Shown here one piece after another: positions 25,090-36,463 of a stretch of DNA of 64,000 bases (the stretch's first letter is position 1; every line of letters begins with the position of its first letter). The stretch is from the NCBI GenBank assembly GCA_022497145.1, contig MU385858.1, forward strand, positions 186,001 to 250,000, written 5' to 3'. The stretch is from Rostrohypoxylon terebratum (Eukaryota > Ascomycota > Sordariomycetes > Xylariales > Hypoxylaceae). The notes under the pieces are model-generated. The model was not told where the DNA came from, made no database searches, and was given only the letters and a program-made list of their open reading frames with translations. A program made the position numbers and the translations under genes.

Positions 25090-26736
25090 ATGCCGCCTAC
25101 ACAGTTCCTGAAGCAATCCAAAACCAAGATGCAGGCTTGGGTAACCAGCAACGGGCTCAATGGTAGCCAGCCTGCTCCCACCGCCTCCGTCTCCGGTCCA
25201 GGTCATGACACTCAGGGCCAGAGCCATCTTCCCCAACGCCACGTCTATCTATCTCAACCAGCACCTCCGGCAGCCCAGACGAACCAGACGATACAGGAGA
25301 CAACCCAGAACTCCCCCCCACGATCGCGCGCCCCCATCATCAACGCAAATTCTAACAGAGCTGCCGCAGCAGCAGCAGCCCGGCTTCCTATCCCGACCGG
25401 TCGTACCAGCCACGCCCGAGATACGTCACTTAACTTGTCACGAGCTAGGGGCGTTGCTTCCGAGCCTATTCAATCTTCTGCAAAGAGACCGACTCCGTTT
25501 TGGGAAGGGTCAACTGTCGACGGATCCTTGTTTAGCGACAGCGGTAGTAACCCTGATGCGAACGCGGCCGCTGCGTCCGCATATCGGTATCGCGTGCCTA
25601 CCTACCAACATCAACAAAGAGGAGCCACTCCTCTGCCTCGTCCTATTGCTAAGGAAGAGGCCAATATACCGGATCAACATGCCCCGTTTATCATAGGACC
25701 AAACGGCTTGATAGATTTAGTAACTGGCCCTCTTACTAGGAGCGCTTCGACGCCGGATGCTAGAAATCATCGTAGCAATCTAAGAGAAATAGGCACATCT
25801 CCCGAACCCGAACCTGACCAAGAGTCGGAGGATAGCCCATACCAGAGCCCGGAGAAAACGCCTTCTGCCAAGCGGCTCCATCACCCGAAAGCTCTAGCTT
25901 TACGTACTAACCGTCGTGGTTCCTTTTCAGAAAGAGCTGCTTATCCTCAAATTCAAGTAGAGAACATCGTATCCTCGCCCGTACGTCAACCCTACCAGGG
26001 TCCCAATAATGACCTAGACGAAGTACGGTCGGAAAATACCCTCCGCCTAAGAGTGAAACCACAACACGACCCTCAACGCTCAACTATCTTTGCCGACACC
26101 GACACTCCCATGGCGAGCCATCACGGCGAATCAGAGACCGAGAGCATTGCCGAGCCGCCACCTCCCCCCAAACCCGTGACAAAGCCCAAGCTTCACCTAA
26201 GTAGACAACTCTTCGCCTCAGGAAGTAGTAAGGCCCGAGTAGGCCTCGGCGAAAGCGCGATGCCTCGCCTATCGGCAGATAAGCGCTCCTCTAACCCAAG
26301 AAAGCGGCAACACGAACCAGACTATGACGATGGTACTTTAGCAGCGATGGACTATTCGGAATTGAAAAAGGAGGCATTCGATTTCGATCCAGCTCAAGCA
26401 GAGGCTCAGTCGGCGATAGGACCGCCTCGAGGCACCCTACCAGAGAAACTGGATATCTTCTTCGACAAAGATCAGACAAGTCAAGCAGAATTCTTCTCAA
26501 AAATGACCATCAACGACTGGGAGGCTTCCGGCGATTGGTTTCTAGAAAGGTTCGGTGAAGTCATGCATCGGCTTAGGGAGGCTCGCCAATCAAAGAGAGC
26601 TGTCATTGAGAGCTTCGAGAACGAGATCGCCGAGCGAGGCGAGGCAGTTAGGAACAAGATCCAAGGGATCGACAGCACTCTCGCCGAGCTAAAGAGCGAG
26701 GGTGAAGGTATGATGGTAGGAAAGGAGTTCGATTGA
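25090..26736 (+). CDS. Ecm11-domain protein (extracellular mutant 11-like)
   Basis: Single exon, 548 residues from the ATG giving MPPTQFLKQSKTKMQAWVTS. Residues 1-400 are disordered, rich in Pro, Ser, Ala and Gln, with SP-type motifs. The C-terminal part from about residue 410 carries the Ecm11 signature: ALxxMDYSELKKEAFDFDP, then FFSKMTINDWEASGDWFLER and a coiled coil (LREARQSKRAVIESFENEIA) ending near GMMVGKEFD. In yeast Ecm11 is SUMO-modified and works with Gmc2 in synaptonemal-complex assembly; in filamentous fungi the role is not established, so a meiotic function is inference. An in-frame ATG lies at 25045 and a TTG at 25039, but the chosen ATG gives the natural-looking start. Confidence 0.8.
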   Translation: MPPTQFLKQSKTKMQAWVTSNGLNGSQPAPTASVSGPGHDTQGQSHLPQRHVYLSQPAPPAAQTNQTIQETTQNSPPRSRAPIINANSNRAAAAAAARLPIPTGRTSHARDTSLNLSRARGVASEPIQSSAKRPTPFWEGSTVDGSLFSDSGSNPDANAAAASAYRYRVPTYQHQQRGATPLPRPIAKEEANIPDQHAPFIIGPNGLIDLVTGPLTRSASTPDARNHRSNLREIGTSPEPEPDQESEDSPYQSPEKTPSAKRLHHPKALALRTNRRGSFSERAAYPQIQVENIVSSPVRQPYQGPNNDLDEVRSENTLRLRVKPQHDPQRSTIFADTDTPMASHHGESETESIAEPPPPPKPVTKPKLHLSRQLFASGSSKARVGLGESAMPRLSADKRSSNPRKRQHEPDYDDGTLAAMDYSELKKEAFDFDPAQAEAQSAIGPPRGTLPEKLDIFFDKDQTSQAEFFSKMTINDWEASGDWFLERFGEVMHRLREARQSKRAVIESFENEIAERGEAVRNKIQGIDSTLAELKSEGEGMMVGKEFD

Positions 26737-27019
26737 GACGAATGAGCCAGATAACAGCAGTATATCAATCACCACTTCATCGCGTTGCTACGGTAGACGG
26801 AATTTTATGAACTCGGGTCTCGATGAAGCACCCCAGAGGGTTTTACGAGCGTGATTGGCGCGGACGATTGGGCTTGTCACTGTTGCTTTACACTAGCTGC
26901 TACCACGATGCTTGCTTATTTAAAAAGGCCTTGTGCCAGGTGAAGGGTAATGCCGACAACACGATTAGGTATGTGTGGAGGGGGGGATACTTGGTAAGAT
27001 ACCCACTTGCTCAGATATA

Positions 27020-27984
27020 TTAAATGACAATCGTCTGCTTGACTTTTCTGTCTTTACCGACTATCAATCTCAACTGACGTCCTGGTTTGTCTGCGAACAG
27101 CCCGTTTCTCAATTTGTCGGAGAAGAGTTCGTATGCAGGATAATAAGCATCGACAAACTTGACAACTTGATCGTCCGTCATACCTGTGCCTTTTTGCTTT
27201 CGCAACATCGTTTCTTGCTCCAGCCTCCAGTCATACACCCATTCGGTATCTTCAGCGTCGATATGGATGAACGCATCAAACGTGTCCGTAATGACGTCGT
27301 AGTCTCCCAGACGCCCATTGATGAAGTTTAGGTGATCTAGGGAATGCTTCTTCAGTGTTCGACTCGGCGCGTTCCACTTGAGCGACACGTCCGCCGAGTC
27401 TAACTGTCGAAAGCCGACACACCAGCCTTCGAAAATGACTAGCTGAATTTTTGGTTGACCGGGGCCGTTGACCTCCTCCCATTGCGATTCGGGGACTCGG
27501 TCACCTTTACCCAAATAAGCCGATTTATCATACCGAGGCACCTTCACCGGCTGCCCCTTGGACAACGCCGCGAAGAAGTCTCGGGCGAGATTCATGTCAT
27601 GTGTGCCTATATAATCATCATATTAGGAAATAATGAAAGAGAGAAGGTATATTCATTTTGTGACGATTATGACTAAGCTGACATACCCGGCTCCCCTCGG
27701 ACTTGGACTAAGAGGTTGTCCGGGTGTGACTCTGCAAGCACCTTCTGGTCCTCATGTCTCAGGTAGAAATCATCAATGCTGCAAACAAGCGTTCGCAGTC
27801 TCTCGCCATCTTGCAGCTTTGAAGCAAGGGCTGTTACGAGCGTCGTCTTCCCGGCGCCTTGTATGCCATTGAGTCCGATGATGAAGGGCCTAGTGGGACT
27901 TGAGGCTGTGTAATCTTTATATTGCTCGAGAATGAACGGTATGCATATCGGACTCTTGTCGTCGATTATCTCCGTAGTAGACAT
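27020..27984 (-). CDS. P-loop kinase related to D-glycerate 3-kinase / yeast Tda10
   Basis: Probable ATP-dependent small-molecule kinase of the uridine/glycerate kinase-like group. Exons 27984-27687 and 27606-27020 join with phase 1 to 294 residues, close to the 290 of the yeast YGR205W product. The Walker A motif is GLNGIQGAGKTTLV at residues 38-51. It is followed by SIDDFYLRHEDQ, which carries the acidic pair typical of these kinases, and RGEPGTHDMNLA across the intron. Further motifs are VPRYDKSAYLGKGDR and LVIFEGWCVGFR. Intron 1 has a GTATGT donor. The real substrate in fungi is not certain; plant GLYK is the nearest characterised enzyme by family. Confidence 0.88.
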
Positions 27985-29283
27985 TTTGGAAGCCGTCTTG
28001 CAGGTCTCGCAGGTCTTGCAGTGCTCTCAGCCTTGGAAATTCCCTTGTGATAGGCCTAGGTAGTAGGTACGGCTGCATGTAGGACCAGTAGGTAGTAGGT
28101 ACCTATTAGTATGTACAATAGGCTCGGTTATCCAGGCGGCCGACGTCTGTTACGGCGTTACAAATCAGGTACGCCGTACGCTAGATATGTACATGCGGGA
28201 TCCCTCTGGAGGATCTTCTACGGTACCCTATGGATTTCGCTTTCCGGGGCTAAACAAGGCTATGGAGAGGAGATGGGGAAATGCGGGGGTTGCAACTTGC
28301 TAATGCCAAATGGGCTTCTACTAAATGTTCCGATGTCACTGTACTTCGTACCTATACTAAATCCTGCTTGTGAAGTTGTGAACTAACTTTCTGGTCTGGA
28401 AACCAATTGAAGCCTCGATGTTTGTTAAATCCTATTTACTAAGGGAATATAAGGAAGACGTTTAGGCAATGCCTATTTCTAATGGAAAGAATTTTCTCAT
28501 GGAGTCGGCAGCTCCATGCCTACTCAAACTTTATAACAATGGGCAAAAGAACCTTTGAAACAGCATTCGGCTCCTGCCGTATTACCTAGGTCCTAGGTAC
28601 TTGGATCGGTTAATTGTCAAATTGAAACTTAAACATAACATTGAAGGTGAAAACTGTCGTTTGTAAGATATACAGTAATTATCAGAGATCATGGCTGTTA
28701 GCTAAACCAGCTTATATACCTCGATTGAAGAGAAGAAGAGTACACATCACTCAGTTGAAAATTACGACGCGCAAACCCACACATGACCTCATTCAGGTCC
28801 ATAAGCGTTGTGGAATTGTTCGACATGTGAACGTAGCAAAGCAAAAAGCAGAAACGGAGGAGAACCTCAAGTCCGACTAAGCCGAAAATGGTATGGTGAA
28901 AATTATCATTGTTCGGGTCCACAAACGCTAACATCTGGTCCTCCTCGGCATTCCTGCCAGCTCTGTAAGCTGCCTCGGCTGAATAGCCGGAATTCAAATG
29001 CGGTACATTGGAAAGCTCTTGCTTCTTTGCTCTCTTTATTATTAACCTTTGGCTGCTCCATCTCTTACCTAGGTCTTAGGTATCCAATAACTCCAACAAC
29101 TCCAATAAATCCAATTATAATTGACTTTTTTTTTTGTCCATCAACACCAACTTGGAACTCTTCCTTCTAGACATGTCAATTGTGTAAAAGAAGCCATCTC
29201 AAATTTAACCATCAGTACTACTGTTACCTTGTCTCTAACAATCTACTTCCGTTTGATACCCTAAATCCGAGAGCTTCGACAAG
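27985..29283. other. divergent intergenic region (kinase / FOX2)
   Basis: No gene supported. It contains TAGGTAGTAGGTACC-type motifs at 28058-28115, an acctaggtcctaggtactt element at 28584-28602 and a similar one near 29067. The last 200 bp, with an 11-T run at about 29125, is the likely FOX2 promoter. Confidence 0.6.
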
Positions 29284-32200
29284 ATGGCAGGAGAATTGCG
29301 ATTTGATGACCAGGTCGTCGTCGTCACCGGAGCCGGTGGTGGTCTAGGCAAGGCCTACGCTACCTTCTTTGCATCAAGGGGAGCTAAGGTGGTCGTGAAT
29401 GACCTTGGAGGTTCGTTTAAGGGAGAGGGCAATTCGACAAAGGTAAAATAACCACCCGCGCCACTTCAATCACTCTCCTCATGCCGTTGTCGATTCCATC
29501 TGCTGACACGTCTGTTACGAAATATAGGCTGCCGATGTAGTCGTAGACGAGATCAAAGCGGCCGGTGGCCAAGCTGTAGCCAACTACGACAGCGTCGAGA
29601 ACGGCGAGAAGATCATCGAAACAGCCATCAACACATACGGCCGAATCGATATCCTACTCAACAACGCCGGAATCCTACGGGATGTCAGCTTCAAGAACAT
29701 GACAGACCAGGACTGGGACCTGGTTATCAAGGTGCATGTTAAGGGCTCGTACAAGTGCGCTCGCGCCGCCTGGCCGTATTTCCGCAAGCAAAAGTACGGT
29801 CGCATAATCAACACCTCATCCGCCGCCGGCTTGTTCGGCAGCTTCGGCCAGGCCAACTACTCGGCGGCCAAGCTAGCTATGGTCGGATTCACCGAGACCC
29901 TTGCGAAGGAGGGTATTAAATACAATATTCTTTCCAATGCCATCGCTCCCATAGCCGCGAGCCGCATGACCCAGACTGTCATGCCCCCGGAGGTTTTGGC
30001 GGCCCTCAAGCCCGAATGGGTTGTTCCGCTCGTCGCCGTTTTGGTGCACAAGAGCAATACTACTGAGACAGGAGGAATCTTCGAAGTCGGCGGTGGCCAC
30101 GTCGCCAAGATCAGATGGGAGAGGTCGAGCGGTCTTCTCCTGAAGGCTGATGACAGCTACACACCGGGTGCCATCCTCAAGCAATGGAACAAGGTCGTCG
30201 ACTTCTCGAAACCTCAATACCCTACCCGCGCCAACAACTTCCTAGAACTTCTCGAGGAATCGATGAAGATGGGACCAAGTGAGCAGGGCGAGAAACTGGA
30301 CTTTACCGGCAAGGTAGTCTTGATCACTGGTGGTGGTGCTGGTATCGGACGCGCATACGGCCTTGCCTTTGCCAAGCACGGCGCATCGGTCGTCGTGAAC
30401 GATCTAGTCGACCCCGATACCGTTGTCGAGGAGATCAAGAAATTAGGTGGCAAGGCCGCTGGTGTGAAGGCATCTTCCGAAGATGGCGAAAAGGTTGTGC
30501 AGGGAGCCATCGACGCATTTGGCCGTATCGACATCGTCATCAACAATGCTGGTATTCTACGAGACAAGGCTTTCGTCAACATGGATGACAGCCTCTGGGA
30601 CCCCGTCATGAACGTCCATCTCCGAAGCACGTACAAGGTTACCAAGGCAGCCTGGCCTCACTTCTTGAAGCAGAAGTACGGACGTATCATCAACACTACC
30701 TCTACCAGCGGTATCTACGGTAATTTTGGACAGGCTAACTATTCCGCCGCCGTAAGTTGAAACAGTGGAAAATATTTAAAAAGATCAGTTGGGACTAATG
30801 CATTGCAGAAAGCTGGAATTCTCGGATTCTCTCGCACAATTGCTCTCGAGGGCGCCAAATACAACATCTACTGCAACACTATCGCACCAAATGCTGGCAC
30901 GGCCATGACGAGGACTATATTACCCGAAGAGCTAGTCCAAGCCTTCAAGCCCGATTACATTGCTCCCCTTGTTCTCGCTCTCTGCAGCGACAAGGTCCCC
31001 GAAAACCCCACCGGCTATCTATACGAAGTAGGCAGCGGTTGGTGCGGTCGGACGAGATGGCAGCGAACCGGAGGCGCCGACTTCCCCGTGGACGTCAAGC
31101 TACTTCCTGAGGAAGTCGCCAAGAACTGGGCCCAGATCGTCAACTTCGACGACGGACGAGCGGACCACCCGGAGAAGGGCCAGGATTCGGTAGGAAAGAT
31201 CATGGCCAACGTCGAGAACAAACGAGCGGCATCTAAGGTATGAAGGACTTTCCACTTTCCTTGATGCCCTCTGTTCGGATATTGTTCAAATATCATGTAT
31301 CTGTATTATCATCATGTAGTCTAGCATATGAATGAACTATTGATATTGACACATCATTTTTTTGCTCAGGAGACTTCGTCAGGCAACAAATACCTCGACG
31401 CCCAGAAGAAAGCCATGGCTGCTACGTCCCAGCCGACGGAGTTCAGCTACGCGGAACGTGACAGCATGCTCTATAACTTAGGTATCGGCGCCAAGAGGAC
31501 CGAGCTTTCCTACGTGTTCGAAGGCCACGAAGACTTCCAGGTGTTGCCGACGTTCGGCGTGATCCCACCGTTCGACGTCAACATGCCGTTCAACTTCGAC
31601 GAAGTGGTGCCCAACTTCTCCCCTATGATGCTACTTCACGGCGAGCAGTACCTGGAGATCAAGAAGTACCCGATCCCGACAGCGGCCAAGACCAAGAACT
31701 ACGCCAAGCTGATCGAGGTCGTGGACCGGGGCAACGCCGCAGTCCTCAAGAGCGGCGTGACGACGGTAAATGCCGAGAACGGCGAGGAGCTCTTCTATAA
31801 CGAGTCTACCGTGTTCCTGAGGGGCTGCGGCGGCTTCGACGGGCAGAAGAAGCCGGCGGACCGAGGAGTGGCGACGGCGGCGAACAAGCCCCCGCGAAGG
31901 TGGCCTGATATCGTCGTCGAGAGCAAGACGACGGAGGAGCAGGCTGCTGTCTATAGGCTTAGTGGCGATTACAAGTAAGCCCCCTCACTTCACCGCATCT
32001 AAATTACTTTCTTGAGCTAACGCATCTCTAGCCCCCTTCACATCGACCCCAACTTTGCCAAGATGGGCGGGTTCAAGACCCCCATCCTCCACGGTCTCTG
32101 CTTCATGGGCATCGCGGGCAAGGCCGTCTACGAGAAGTTCGGCCCGTTCAAGAACATCAAGGTCAGGTTCGCGGGCACCGTGGTCCCGGGCCAGACCCTC

Positions 32201-32329
32201 GTCACCGAGATGTGGAAGGAGGGCCCCAACAAGGTCATCTTCCAGACCAAGGTCAAGGAGACGGGCAAGCTGGCTATCTCCGGCGCGGCCGCCGAGTTAG
32301 TCGGAGACGGAAGAGCGGGAAAGCTATGA
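29284..32329 (+). CDS. FOX2: peroxisomal multifunctional beta-oxidation protein (2-enoyl-CoA hydratase 2 / (3R)-hydroxyacyl-CoA dehydrogenase)
   Basis: Catalyses the second and third steps of peroxisomal fatty-acid beta-oxidation. Exons 29284-29442, 29528-30751, 30809-31237, 31370-31974 and 32032-32329 give 904 residues, the usual Fox2 length. There are two tandem SDR dehydrogenase domains: the first with [10 protein letters not shown] near residue 15 and YSAAK near 164, the second with [10 protein letters not shown] near 318 and YSAA|K near 458-462. They are followed by a MaoC-type hydratase-2 domain in exons 4-5, whose catalytic Asp/His motif GDYNPLHIDP is created across the last intron. 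The C-terminal tripeptide is GKL, a plausible variant of the PTS1 peroxisomal signal. The third intron position separates the two residues of the second domain's catalytic YxxxK. Identity is secure. Confidence 0.96.
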
Positions 32330-33070
32330 ATATGCGACCAAACTAGTAAGTAGGTAGGTACATACCGAAGAAGGCGTGTATCGAATTGAGGTGGAGCAGG
32401 TAGAATGGACGGAATGAAAAAACGACAACAACACGATATGAGATGATGAAGATATGTCGTGTAACAGGTGGACTTCTCTTTTGTTCTGCATGGGTATTTG
32501 AGTTCGGCGTCTTTGCTACAAAATTATTTATATATATAATTTGATATAGGGTTCTTTTACATCTCATCGGTTGAATCTAGCATGCATGAATATATGATAT
32601 CTAGGTCATAGATACCTCTACGTCTCGATGCCCTTCCGTTTTGATTAGTGATCTCGGTCGATCATGAAGCGTCCGTAGATGTAAACAAACGCTGTGTGCA
32701 AAATAAAAGCTTTGATTTTGATATGAAGATAATCTTAATAACATTTTTGTCTATACTGCAATACACCAAATTACCGCGATAAATGTTTGTGTAAGGCAAT
32801 ACGCTTACGATGAGTCGTTTGCAATGTAGGCTGCCGTCGACGGGTATACCAAACACGTACCCCATAACCTTTCCCGATGATGCAACGCCGCCTTGGTCTC
32901 TTGTATGCCTGAATCCTGATATGATGCTCGCTTTGCGTTTCTTTTTTCCTTCAAGTTGACTTCAATTCAAGACAACGCTCAGCCGGTAGCCAGATAATGC
33001 ACCTCTTCTATGAAACAAACCCTCTGCAATCCAAAAAAAAAAAATTCTATGCCTGTTTCATGCTTCCCCG
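32330..33070. other. intergenic between convergent genes
   Basis: AT-rich 3' flanks of FOX2 and the RBR ligase gene. Repeated tataga/ataga motifs and an A-rich run near 33032 are present. No gene seen. Confidence 0.65.
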
Positions 33071-35071
33071 TCATACGAATAAGGTCTCTATGATTAAATC
33101 AAAAAATTCCTCAACACTTGGAAATTTGCCGCCTGGAAGCAATAGCCCTAGGCTTTTAGCTGCTTGGCTTTTCTGTCCAATAGTGCCTACGCCGTCCTCG
33201 AGGTATGCTTTCTCGGCGTCGGAGAGTTCGCGCCTCTCGGATGCTCTCCACCTCTTCTCGGCCTCTGCTTTAGCTTCTCGAAGGATTTCTTCGGTATTCT
33301 CAGTCTCCCATAGGTTGCACTTATTACATTCCTTGCATCGTCGGCCATCGCCTTCAGGTCTAAAATGTTGGCAAAAATGGGCATAGCCTTCAGTTGGCGG
33401 ACCAATGTCTTTGCGACATACATAACACATTTTGTAACCACAGGGACATGTTAGTTTGTTGCATCCAGCCGTCTTAACAAATGACGTATTACACCGCGGA
33501 CAAACGCGCTTGATTGCCATCGACATCGCTAGCTCAACTTGGGTACGGAGGGCAACAAGAGAAGATTCGTGACAGATGTGAATATCCACCCATGCTTTAG
33601 AACATGACAGACAAGACGATCGGCCGCAAGCCGGGTTCTGGCAGGTAAATTTCAATCCCCGACGACGACGTTGATACCGGGTGACGGCCGCCCTTAGGTG
33701 CTGGGATACGTAGCCCCTGAACGATCCGTTTAGGCAGAGCATAGTAGGACCCAGCGCTGCTGTTAAAACAGGGAAATATAGTGGCGATAATAACAGGAAG
33801 ACAAACAGGACAACAATCTGGACAATGCTGCCTTTACGGATTCTAGGTCCGCGTGAGGTGGCTGGTATATACAGTTCATCGACCTCTGCATAAGTGCAGA
33901 ATGGACACCGGATGAGAGGTAAGCCGCTGGACAAGAGACCATGTTCCGCTAAACGTTGATCAAGCTTGCGTATAATCTCTTCGCCGTTCTTCTCCTCGCG
34001 CAGAGCTCGATGAATGTGCTCAGACGATACGCAACCAGCGCACTCCGTCGATGCCACGGCCGGACAGCGAAGAGCACCCGTCTCTTTGTCGATGCTACGT
34101 TGCCAGCCCTGCCCAAATACGGCTTCGGTGATCGAATGTTGAACACATCGGAAGCAGACCAAATGACCATCGGCATCACAGGTAGTAAGCTCCTCAAAAA
34201 TGACGTCGGAATAACAGCAGCTGCACTCGTAGGTCGCTTCCATAGCCTCGGCCTCTTCCGTCGATAAAGAAATAGCTAAGGCTCGGTCGCTGGTCTCTCG
34301 CGCAAGCTGCTCGCGTTGTTTTAACGGGACAATCAGCTCTTCGAATAGTTCTCTATCCAATTCGGCGCTGCCGGTTGCCTTTAAAGTTGGAATCAAGGAT
34401 CCGTCGTCAGAGGTTCTCCATATGATAAGCGGGTGCGTCTCGGCCTCGGTAGACGTAACCGGCTTGCGACGAAAGAATAAGGAAGATATAGTGAACTTCC
34501 ATGATTTCGAAGAAATATCGACAAGGGTTGGTCGCGCGTCAAGGTACGAATAGTTCGACTCTGATAGTACAGCATCGATGGAGGATCTGGATAAGCCTTT
34601 GAATTCCTGCATCGCCAGAGCCCGCACCGCCTTCTTATATTCCACCGTTCTAAAAGCTTCCGTTCGCGGGATGTTCGAGTCGGAACTGGTGCCATCGCTG
34701 GTTCTCCGTCGACCCTTCACGTACAAGCCAGGATTCTTCAGCAACTTATCCGTGATGATAAATAGCCGCGACTCCTCGGAAAAGGATGTAAGCATTTCCC
34801 GAAAGACTTCGACTTGGACATCGGGGAACAGGGCGGCGAGCAGCTCGAGGTTATTGTTCAAATCGAGCACATCCTGAGGCGTCGGGACCGCAGACTGAAG
34901 CTGCGACTCGTCGGAGAGATATTCAGGGAAAGAGGAGGCATCGGAATCTTGAGGTCGCTCTTGAGGTCGCGACGGCGAAACTTCAGGAGAACGTCTAGAC
35001 GATCTTGACTTGCTCGATATGATAGAACCTCTCCGGCCTGATGGAGCACCTAAAAAACTTGAAAGAAACAT
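33071..35071 (-). CDS. RBR (RING-IBR-RING) E3 ubiquitin ligase, RNF216/TRIAD3-like
   Basis: Probable ubiquitin ligase; single open frame, 666 residues. The N-terminal 90 residues are Ser/Arg-rich. RING1 begins near residue 280 (YECSCCYSDVIFEELTTCDA, then HLVCFRCVQHSI). An IBR-type Cys cluster follows (LIRCPFCTYAEVDELYIP and later CQNPACGRSSCLSCSK). RING2 near residue 520 has CPRCNTSFVKTAGCNKLTC with the catalytic-type Cys followed by PCGYKMCYVCRKDIG and a further HFCQHF segment. The layout and the long first linker match the RNF216 group. A strongly hydrophobic stretch of about 25 residues (VLFVFLLLSPLYFPVLTAAL, near residue 425) sits between RING1 and the IBR cysteines and may anchor the protein in a membrane. 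Substrates are unknown. Confidence 0.88.
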   Translation of the reverse strand: MFLSSFLGAPSGRRGSIISSKSRSSRRSPEVSPSRPQERPQDSDASSFPEYLSDESQLQSAVPTPQDVLDLNNNLELLAALFPDVQVEVFREMLTSFSEESRLFIITDKLLKNPGLYVKGRRRTSDGTSSDSNIPRTEAFRTVEYKKAVRALAMQEFKGLSRSSIDAVLSESNYSYLDARPTLVDISSKSWKFTISSLFFRRKPVTSTEAETHPLIIWRTSDDGSLIPTLKATGSAELDRELFEELIVPLKQREQLARETSDRALAISLSTEEAEAMEATYECSCCYSDVIFEELTTCDADGHLVCFRCVQHSITEAVFGQGWQRSIDKETGALRCPAVASTECAGCVSSEHIHRALREEKNGEEIIRKLDQRLAEHGLLSSGLPLIRCPFCTYAEVDELYIPATSRGPRIRKGSIVQIVVLFVFLLLSPLYFPVLTAALGPTMLCLNGSFRGYVSQHLRAAVTRYQRRRRGLKFTCQNPACGRSSCLSCSKAWVDIHICHESSLVALRTQVELAMSMAIKRVCPRCNTSFVKTAGCNKLTCPCGYKMCYVCRKDIGPPTEGYAHFCQHFRPEGDGRRCKECNKCNLWETENTEEILREAKAEAEKRWRASERRELSDAEKAYLEDGVGTIGQKSQAAKSLGLLLPGGKFPSVEEFFDLIIETLFV

Positions 35072-35732
35072 CTCTTAGAATCGAGTCGAGTCAAGCGTAG
35101 TCAAACAAGCAAGGCATCGTTGATAAGTTTATTGAAGCGTCGCGTGTCGTTTGTCGTCGAGTAAAAATATGACCGGGGACCCTGTTAGCATCAGCTATGG
35201 ATTGGGAAGTTGATATTCCTCCCACTTAAAGCCCCGTGTGTAGGAAGAACAAGCCCGGGAATGATGATCATCAAGATTCAAGGGACCTGGCAAAGTACAA
35301 AACAATACATGAACACAGAGAAGGCGATAGATGAAGCGGGACGAAGCCTGATGAACTTTGATAGAATTAGATGGATTCTAAGCTGACAACTCGACCGAAA
35401 GCCGCGTTGGAGATTGGAGATGGGAGATGGGAGACGGAAATGCAACTTGGAAGTTGACACCTACCGAATTAGGTACCCTGCTTGACCTAGGGGAAATAGA
35501 GTTGACCTAGGTCGGCACATATGGCTTCAGCCACTTCAACCTTGGAACCTAATCATTTTCTCCTGGTTGCTCCTACCCGAAGTTAAAGCGGGACTAAACC
35601 ATGATAGGAAAGGCTGATGGACAAAGAGAAGGAAGGAACATAGGATCTAATTACGGGCAGTCACGACAAGCGGGGAAGGTGCGGAGAGCACTGTCCCCGG
35701 GATGGTCGCCTATGTGATCGTCCGGATATAAA
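35072..35732. other. intergenic, no protein gene
   Basis: Promoter side of the RBR gene followed by AT-rich DNA with taggtacc/cctaggt motifs near 35467-35515. Nothing else supported before the tRNA. Confidence 0.6.
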
Positions 35733-35835
35733 GGCTCAATGGTCTAGTGGTAGGATACTCGCTTCGGGCTAACATTGGTCCGTCTCATCAATGAGGCAAT
35801 GTGAGTGGTCCCGGGTTCAAATCCCGGTTGAGCCC
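35733..35835 (+). tRNA. tRNA-Pro(CGG), with a 31-nt intron
   Basis: Acceptor stem GGCTCAA pairs with TTGAGCC, discriminator C. The D arm is GTCTAGTGGTAGGAT and the T arm CCGGGTTCAAATCCCGG. The anticodon stem ctcgc/gtgag encloses loop TTCGGG, so the anticodon is CGG; the intron follows position 37 as usual. Exonic length is 72 nt. A TTTT Pol III terminator follows at 35841. Confidence 0.9.
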
Positions 35836-36463
35836 TTAACTTTTGCCCGGTTGTTCGTGGCTTGATTCTTTTTGGTCGCCATTCATCAAATGGTGATACA
35901 TTCTTCTTTTTCGGCACGCTACGGCCCCAGCTAGCTCATTAACGTCCCGCGTCGTGCTTGCCTTCTTCATTGTCACGACTTCCAAACTTTAAACTTTTTC
36001 TCTAGAAATAAGGGAAAGCACGATAAGTTTATTATATCCATGTAATCACGTACCTTTATAAAATGCGAAACAGCTGCCGAGCAATTATATCTAACCTTGG
36101 GAGCTACCTATTGTTTCGGCTGTCGCGCTTTCAACTATGCAGTTCATAGACAATTGATAGTACTATCGTTATGCCGTCATTCGCTACTAGGTACGTTCGA
36201 AAAAACCACAGAAGGGAACGTATCCGTACGTATATGCCGGTGAGATGTCGCAGTTATGATAGTTACTTTTCGACCAGTTCCCCGCCTTCCGCGTCATTTC
36301 CGATAGAGTAATCAAGCTTGACGAAGATACATCGTCGCAACATCTCCCGAGTCTGTTCTTATATAGTAAGAAATGTAATCAATTCTTTCACGCTCTTTCA
36401 AGGTTATAGATTATACTACCTATATAACAGATATCTACTTCATCTTGTACACATCATCTCACA
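35836..36463. other. intergenic, no gene seen
   Basis: AT-rich stretch between the tRNA and the methyltransferase start. Short TATA-like and CTATATAA motifs lie within 50 bp of the downstream ATG. Confidence 0.6.
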
